Part shown: positions 5,780-7,889 of the stretch, piece after piece
Numbering within the stretch: position 1 is the stretch's first letter
How the letters are laid out: each line of letters begins with the position of its first letter
Source of the DNA: Hyphomicrobiaceae bacterium
Lineage (GTDB): Bacteria > Pseudomonadota > Alphaproteobacteria > Rhizobiales > Hyphomicrobiaceae
Assembly (NCBI GenBank): GCA_025359005.1
Contig: JANYHP010000138.1
Location: 1-7,889, forward strand
Length of the DNA stretch: 7,889 bases
Reading direction: 5' to 3'
Position numbers and translations under genes: made by a program
The notes under the pieces: generated by a model
The model's input: the letters and a program-made list of their open reading frames with translations, nothing else
Told to the model about the DNA's origin: nothing
Databases searched by the model: none

Positions 5780-7414
5780 ATGCTCACTGGCATGATGATG
5801 AACCGGCCGCTGTTGATTTCCGGCCTGATCGATTTTGCCAGTGAGGTGTATGGCACAATTCCCATGGTCTCGCAGACGGTCGAAGGCGGCATTCACCGCT
5901 ACACCTTTGCCGACAGCCGGAAGCGGATCGCCAAGCTCGCCAACGCGCTGATCGCCATGGGGGTCAAGCCGGGCGACCGCGTCGCGACACTGGCCTGGAA
6001 CGGTTACCGACACTTCGAACTCTATTACGCGATCTCTGGCATCGGCGCCGTCTGTCACACGATAAATCCGCGGCTTTCGGCCGAGCAATTTATCTATGTG
6101 GTCAACCACGCCGAAGACACGGCGTTGTTCTTCGACATCACATTTGCGCCCATCGTCGAGAAGTTCAAGGCACATTGGAAGCCGGTCAAGACCTACGTCG
6201 CCATGACCGACGCAGCGCACATGCCGGACATGGCGGGAGCGCTCTGCTACGAGACACTCATCGCGCCGGCCTCGGATCAGATCGTCTGGCCTGATTTCCC
6301 GGAGGATACGGCCGCAGCGCTTTGCTACACATCGGGCACGACTGGCGATCCAAAGGGCGCGCTTTATTCGCACCGCTCCACGGTGCTGCATTCACTCTAT
6401 TCCGTGGCCACCATCAATATGGCGTTCGGTAGCGACCGGTCGATTTTGCCGGTGGTACCGCTGTTCCACGTCAATGCCTGGGGACTGCCCTATTCGGCGG
6501 CGATCACCGGCACGACATTGATATTCCCAGGCGCAAAACTGGATGGGGCGAGCCTATTCGAGCTGATGGAGAGCGAGCATGCGTCGGGCTCCTGGGGCGT
6601 GCCCACGGTGTGGCTGGGGCTGCTGGCGGAAATGAAGAAGCGCGGCCGAAAGCCGGTCGGGTTGAAGCACGTGCTGATCGGCGGTTCGGCTGCGCCCAAG
6701 CCGATGATCGAGACGTTCGAAAAGGACTACGGCATCACAGTCCTGCAAGGCTGGGGCATGACGGAAATGAGCCCGCTCGGCACGGTCGGCCACCTGTTGC
6801 CGGAAGAGGAAAACCTGGACTTCGCGGAGCGCGTCGAACTCAAGGCCAAGCAGGGACGCCGTGTCTATGGCGTTGATCTGAAGATCGTGGACGAGGCCGG
6901 CACCCGGCTGCCTCACGACGATGTCGCGAGCGGTGAACTGTTCGTGCGCGGTAACGCCATCGTTTCGGGCTACTACAAAAATGAGGGCGCCTCAGTCCGC
7001 GCCCTCGACAAGGAGGGCTGGTTCGCCACGGGCGACGTGGCACGCATCGCGGCTAACGGTATGCTGACAATCGTCGACCGCACGAAGGACCTGGTGAAGT
7101 CCGGCGGGGAGTGGATCTCGTCCATCGACGTCGAGAATGCGGCGATGGCGCATACCGGACTCGCCAATTGCGCCGTTATCGGCATCCCACATCCGAAATG
7201 GACCGAACGTCCCGTGCTCGTGGCCGTGAAGGCGCCCGGTGCCGAGCCCAGCAAGGACGAAATTCTCAAGCTGCTCGACAGTAAGCTGGCCAAGTGGCAA
7301 CTGCCCGACGACGTCATCTTCGTGGAAGCCCTGCCAATCGGTCCGACTGGCAAGGTTTCCAAGCGTGACTTGCGGGCAAAGTTTGCCGACTACAAGCTGC
7401 CCGAAGCGGGTTGA
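5780..7414 (+). CDS. AMP-forming acyl-CoA ligase (fatty acid / methylmercaptopropionate-type)
   Basis: A 544-residue member of the ANL superfamily, which activates a carboxylic acid with ATP to an acyl-adenylate and then to acyl-CoA. Visible core motifs are the phosphate loop YTSGTTGDPKG (183-193), VPLFHVNAWG (226-235), the adenine-contact GWGMTE (324-329), WFATGD (414-419), the hinge region DRTKDLVKSGGEWIS (433-447) and the catalytic lysine in GPTGKV (Lys525). The N-terminus (PLLISGLIDFA, then GGIHRYTFAD) resembles ligases annotated as medium/long-chain fatty acid-CoA ligase or as the methylmercaptopropionyl-CoA ligase DmdB; substrate cannot be settled by eye. No signal peptide or membrane segment is seen, so it is cytosolic. 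The ATG at 5780 is preferred over the ATGs at 5792, 5795 and 5798 because GGAG lies about ten bases upstream. It is divergent to the hydratase/dehydrogenase, which would use its product after an acyl-CoA dehydrogenase step encoded elsewhere. Confidence 0.95.
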   Translation: MLTGMMMNRPLLISGLIDFASEVYGTIPMVSQTVEGGIHRYTFADSRKRIAKLANALIAMGVKPGDRVATLAWNGYRHFELYYAISGIGAVCHTINPRLSAEQFIYVVNHAEDTALFFDITFAPIVEKFKAHWKPVKTYVAMTDAAHMPDMAGALCYETLIAPASDQIVWPDFPEDTAAALCYTSGTTGDPKGALYSHRSTVLHSLYSVATINMAFGSDRSILPVVPLFHVNAWGLPYSAAITGTTLIFPGAKLDGASLFELMESEHASGSWGVPTVWLGLLAEMKKRGRKPVGLKHVLIGGSAAPKPMIETFEKDYGITVLQGWGMTEMSPLGTVGHLLPEEENLDFAERVELKAKQGRRVYGVDLKIVDEAGTRLPHDDVASGELFVRGNAIVSGYYKNEGASVRALDKEGWFATGDVARIAANGMLTIVDRTKDLVKSGGEWISSIDVENAAMAHTGLANCAVIGIPHPKWTERPVLVAVKAPGAEPSKDEILKLLDSKLAKWQLPDDVIFVEALPIGPTGKVSKRDLRAKFADYKLPEAG

Positions 7415-7521
7415 TGCGGCGGCTGGTGCTGTTGTCACCCCTCTGCGCGCAATCGGTATCGCCTGCGACATCGGGTGTTGCCGGTTTTGCCGCGCTCGGG
7501 CGAGACAACACTGTGCGTGCC

Positions 7522-7550
7522 CTTGACGGAGGCGGTGGCGGTTTCCATAT
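7522..7550 (+). promoter_or_regulatory. RpoH (sigma-32)-like heat-shock promoter before the Hsp20 gene
   Basis: CTTGACG (7522-7528) is followed after 15 bases by TCCATAT (7544-7550). This resembles the sigma-32 pattern CTTGAAA, 13-15 bases, CCCATNT, and the alphaproteobacterial form beginning CTTGAC. Transcription would start near 7557, giving a leader of roughly 100 bases, the size expected for a ROSE element. Confidence 0.55.
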
Positions 7551-7579
7551 CCGTTTTATCCGGGTCGCCGATACAGAGC

Positions 7580-7656
7580 GGCCGGTGCATCCGGGCCGGC
7601 ATGGCCGGGTGGCGTGACTAACGATCCTGCAAGTCGCTTCTTGAAAGGGCTTGGCC
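7580..7656 (+). ncRNA. ROSE-like RNA thermometer in the Hsp20 leader
   Basis: ROSE elements are 5' leaders of small heat-shock genes in rhizobia that hide the ribosome site at low temperature. Here the ribosome site GAAAGGG (7643-7649) can fold onto AAGTCGCTTC: 7631-7640 pairs with 7643-7652, extended by C7630-G7653. The short apical loop means the top C-G pair probably stays open. The anti-ribosome strand contains U-C-G-C-U, fitting the ROSE signature U(U/C)GCU, and its G faces a G of the ribosome site, the kind of mismatch known to make ROSE melt with heat. Upstream, GGCCGGTGC (7580-7588) and GCATGGCC (7599-7606) form an 8-bp hairpin with one bulged G. Position directly before an Hsp20 start and after an RpoH-like promoter supports the call. 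Folding was done by eye. Confidence 0.6.
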
Positions 7657-7889
7657 ATGACACGAATACCGCTACTTTCCTCACCACTGCTGCTGGGCTT
7701 CGATGAAATCGAACGCCTGATCGACCGTGTCGGCAAGGCAGGCGCGGACGGGTATCCGCCTTACAACATCGAGCGGATCGTTGATGATCCCAAGGGGCTG
7801 GCGGAGCCGGTGGATGCTGGAGACCGGCAGGCCCGCGCCGAGGAGAACGAACCCCCGAGCGGACAAGGGGTCGAGGACCTCGCGGGCCG
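7657..7889 (+). CDS. Small heat-shock protein (Hsp20 family), N-terminal 77 residues, cut by window edge
   Basis: Small heat-shock proteins are ATP-independent holdases that bind unfolding proteins in the cytoplasm. The start MTRIPLLSSPLLLGFDEIER followed by DGYPPYNIER (31-40) is the typical N-terminal arm of rhizobial class A Hsp20/IbpA proteins. The ATG at 7657 has AAGGG seven bases upstream, within the ROSE-like leader. After residue 40 the alpha-crystallin domain should begin (a strand like LRITLAVAGF), but residues 41-77 are a hydrophilic, Asp/Glu/Pro-rich stretch (DDPKGLAEPVDAGDRQA, then AEENEPPSGQGVEDLAG) unlike it. The frame remains open and keeps a coding-like bias (G-rich first codon positions), so an inserted acidic linker is more likely than a frameshift; the domain would then lie past the right edge. 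A decayed gene cannot be excluded. Confidence 0.72.
   Translation, partial: MTRIPLLSSPLLLGFDEIERLIDRVGKAGADGYPPYNIERIVDDPKGLAEPVDAGDRQARAEENEPPSGQGVEDLAG

Noticed and set aside
3786..5844. Plus-strand open frames opposite the hydratase/dehydrogenase
   Set aside because: They mirror the real gene's codon pattern, lack motifs, and one runs across the divergent promoter region into the acyl-CoA ligase.
7414..7617. 67-residue frame starting in the TGATG overlap with the acyl-CoA ligase stop
   Set aside because: The stop-start overlap is tempting, but the protein has no recognisable domain, ends in a Gly- and His/Arg-rich run, and the frame covers the RpoH-like promoter and the heat-shock leader. 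It is better explained as non-coding.

Overview
The window looks like a chromosomal segment of a high-GC alphaproteobacterium, probably of the order Hyphomicrobiales (Rhizobiales). Reasons are the split trp genes in the order trpF-trpB-trpA, the style of the acyl-CoA ligase and of the multifunctional beta-oxidation enzyme, an Hsp20 start of the rhizobial type preceded by what looks like a ROSE RNA thermometer, and short palindromic repeats of the kind I recall from Bradyrhizobium and its relatives. The assignment is by recognition only; no search was run.

Minus strand, right to left. 5576-3453 encodes a 707-residue enoyl-CoA hydratase/3-hydroxyacyl-CoA dehydrogenase. After 58 bases, which hold a 9-bp hairpin, comes trpF (3394-2747). 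A spacer of about 300 bases with a weak promoter candidate leads to trpB (2445-1210). The next gene should be trpA. Instead there is an 812-base interruption holding a toxin-antitoxin remnant: a PIN/VapC-type toxin whose middle has been replaced by a two-hairpin repeat (982-1086), followed by an intact Phd/YefM-type antitoxin (705-394) with a lysine-rich repeat tail. The antitoxin stop codon overlaps the trpA start codon in an ATGA. trpA (397 to beyond the left edge) is cut by the window.

Plus strand, left to right. A 203-base divergent control region (5577-5779) carries three inverted repeats, the best being an 18-bp near-palindrome at 5686-5703. It is followed by an AMP-forming acyl-CoA ligase (5780-7414). 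The ligase and the divergent dehydrogenase catalyse successive parts of fatty-acid breakdown (activation, then hydration and dehydrogenation), so shared control is likely. Next come an RpoH-like promoter (7522-7550), a ROSE-like 5' leader (7580-7656) and the start of a small heat-shock protein gene (7657 to the right edge), whose protein departs from the family pattern after residue 40.

Most of the window is ordinary housekeeping metabolism. The parts worth a second look are the decayed toxin-antitoxin module inside the trp operon, with an antitoxin that may now couple translation to trpA; the repeat that replaced the toxin core; the operator-like palindromes between the two beta-oxidation genes; and the heat-shock leader. 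I see no tRNA, rRNA, CRISPR array or complete transposon.
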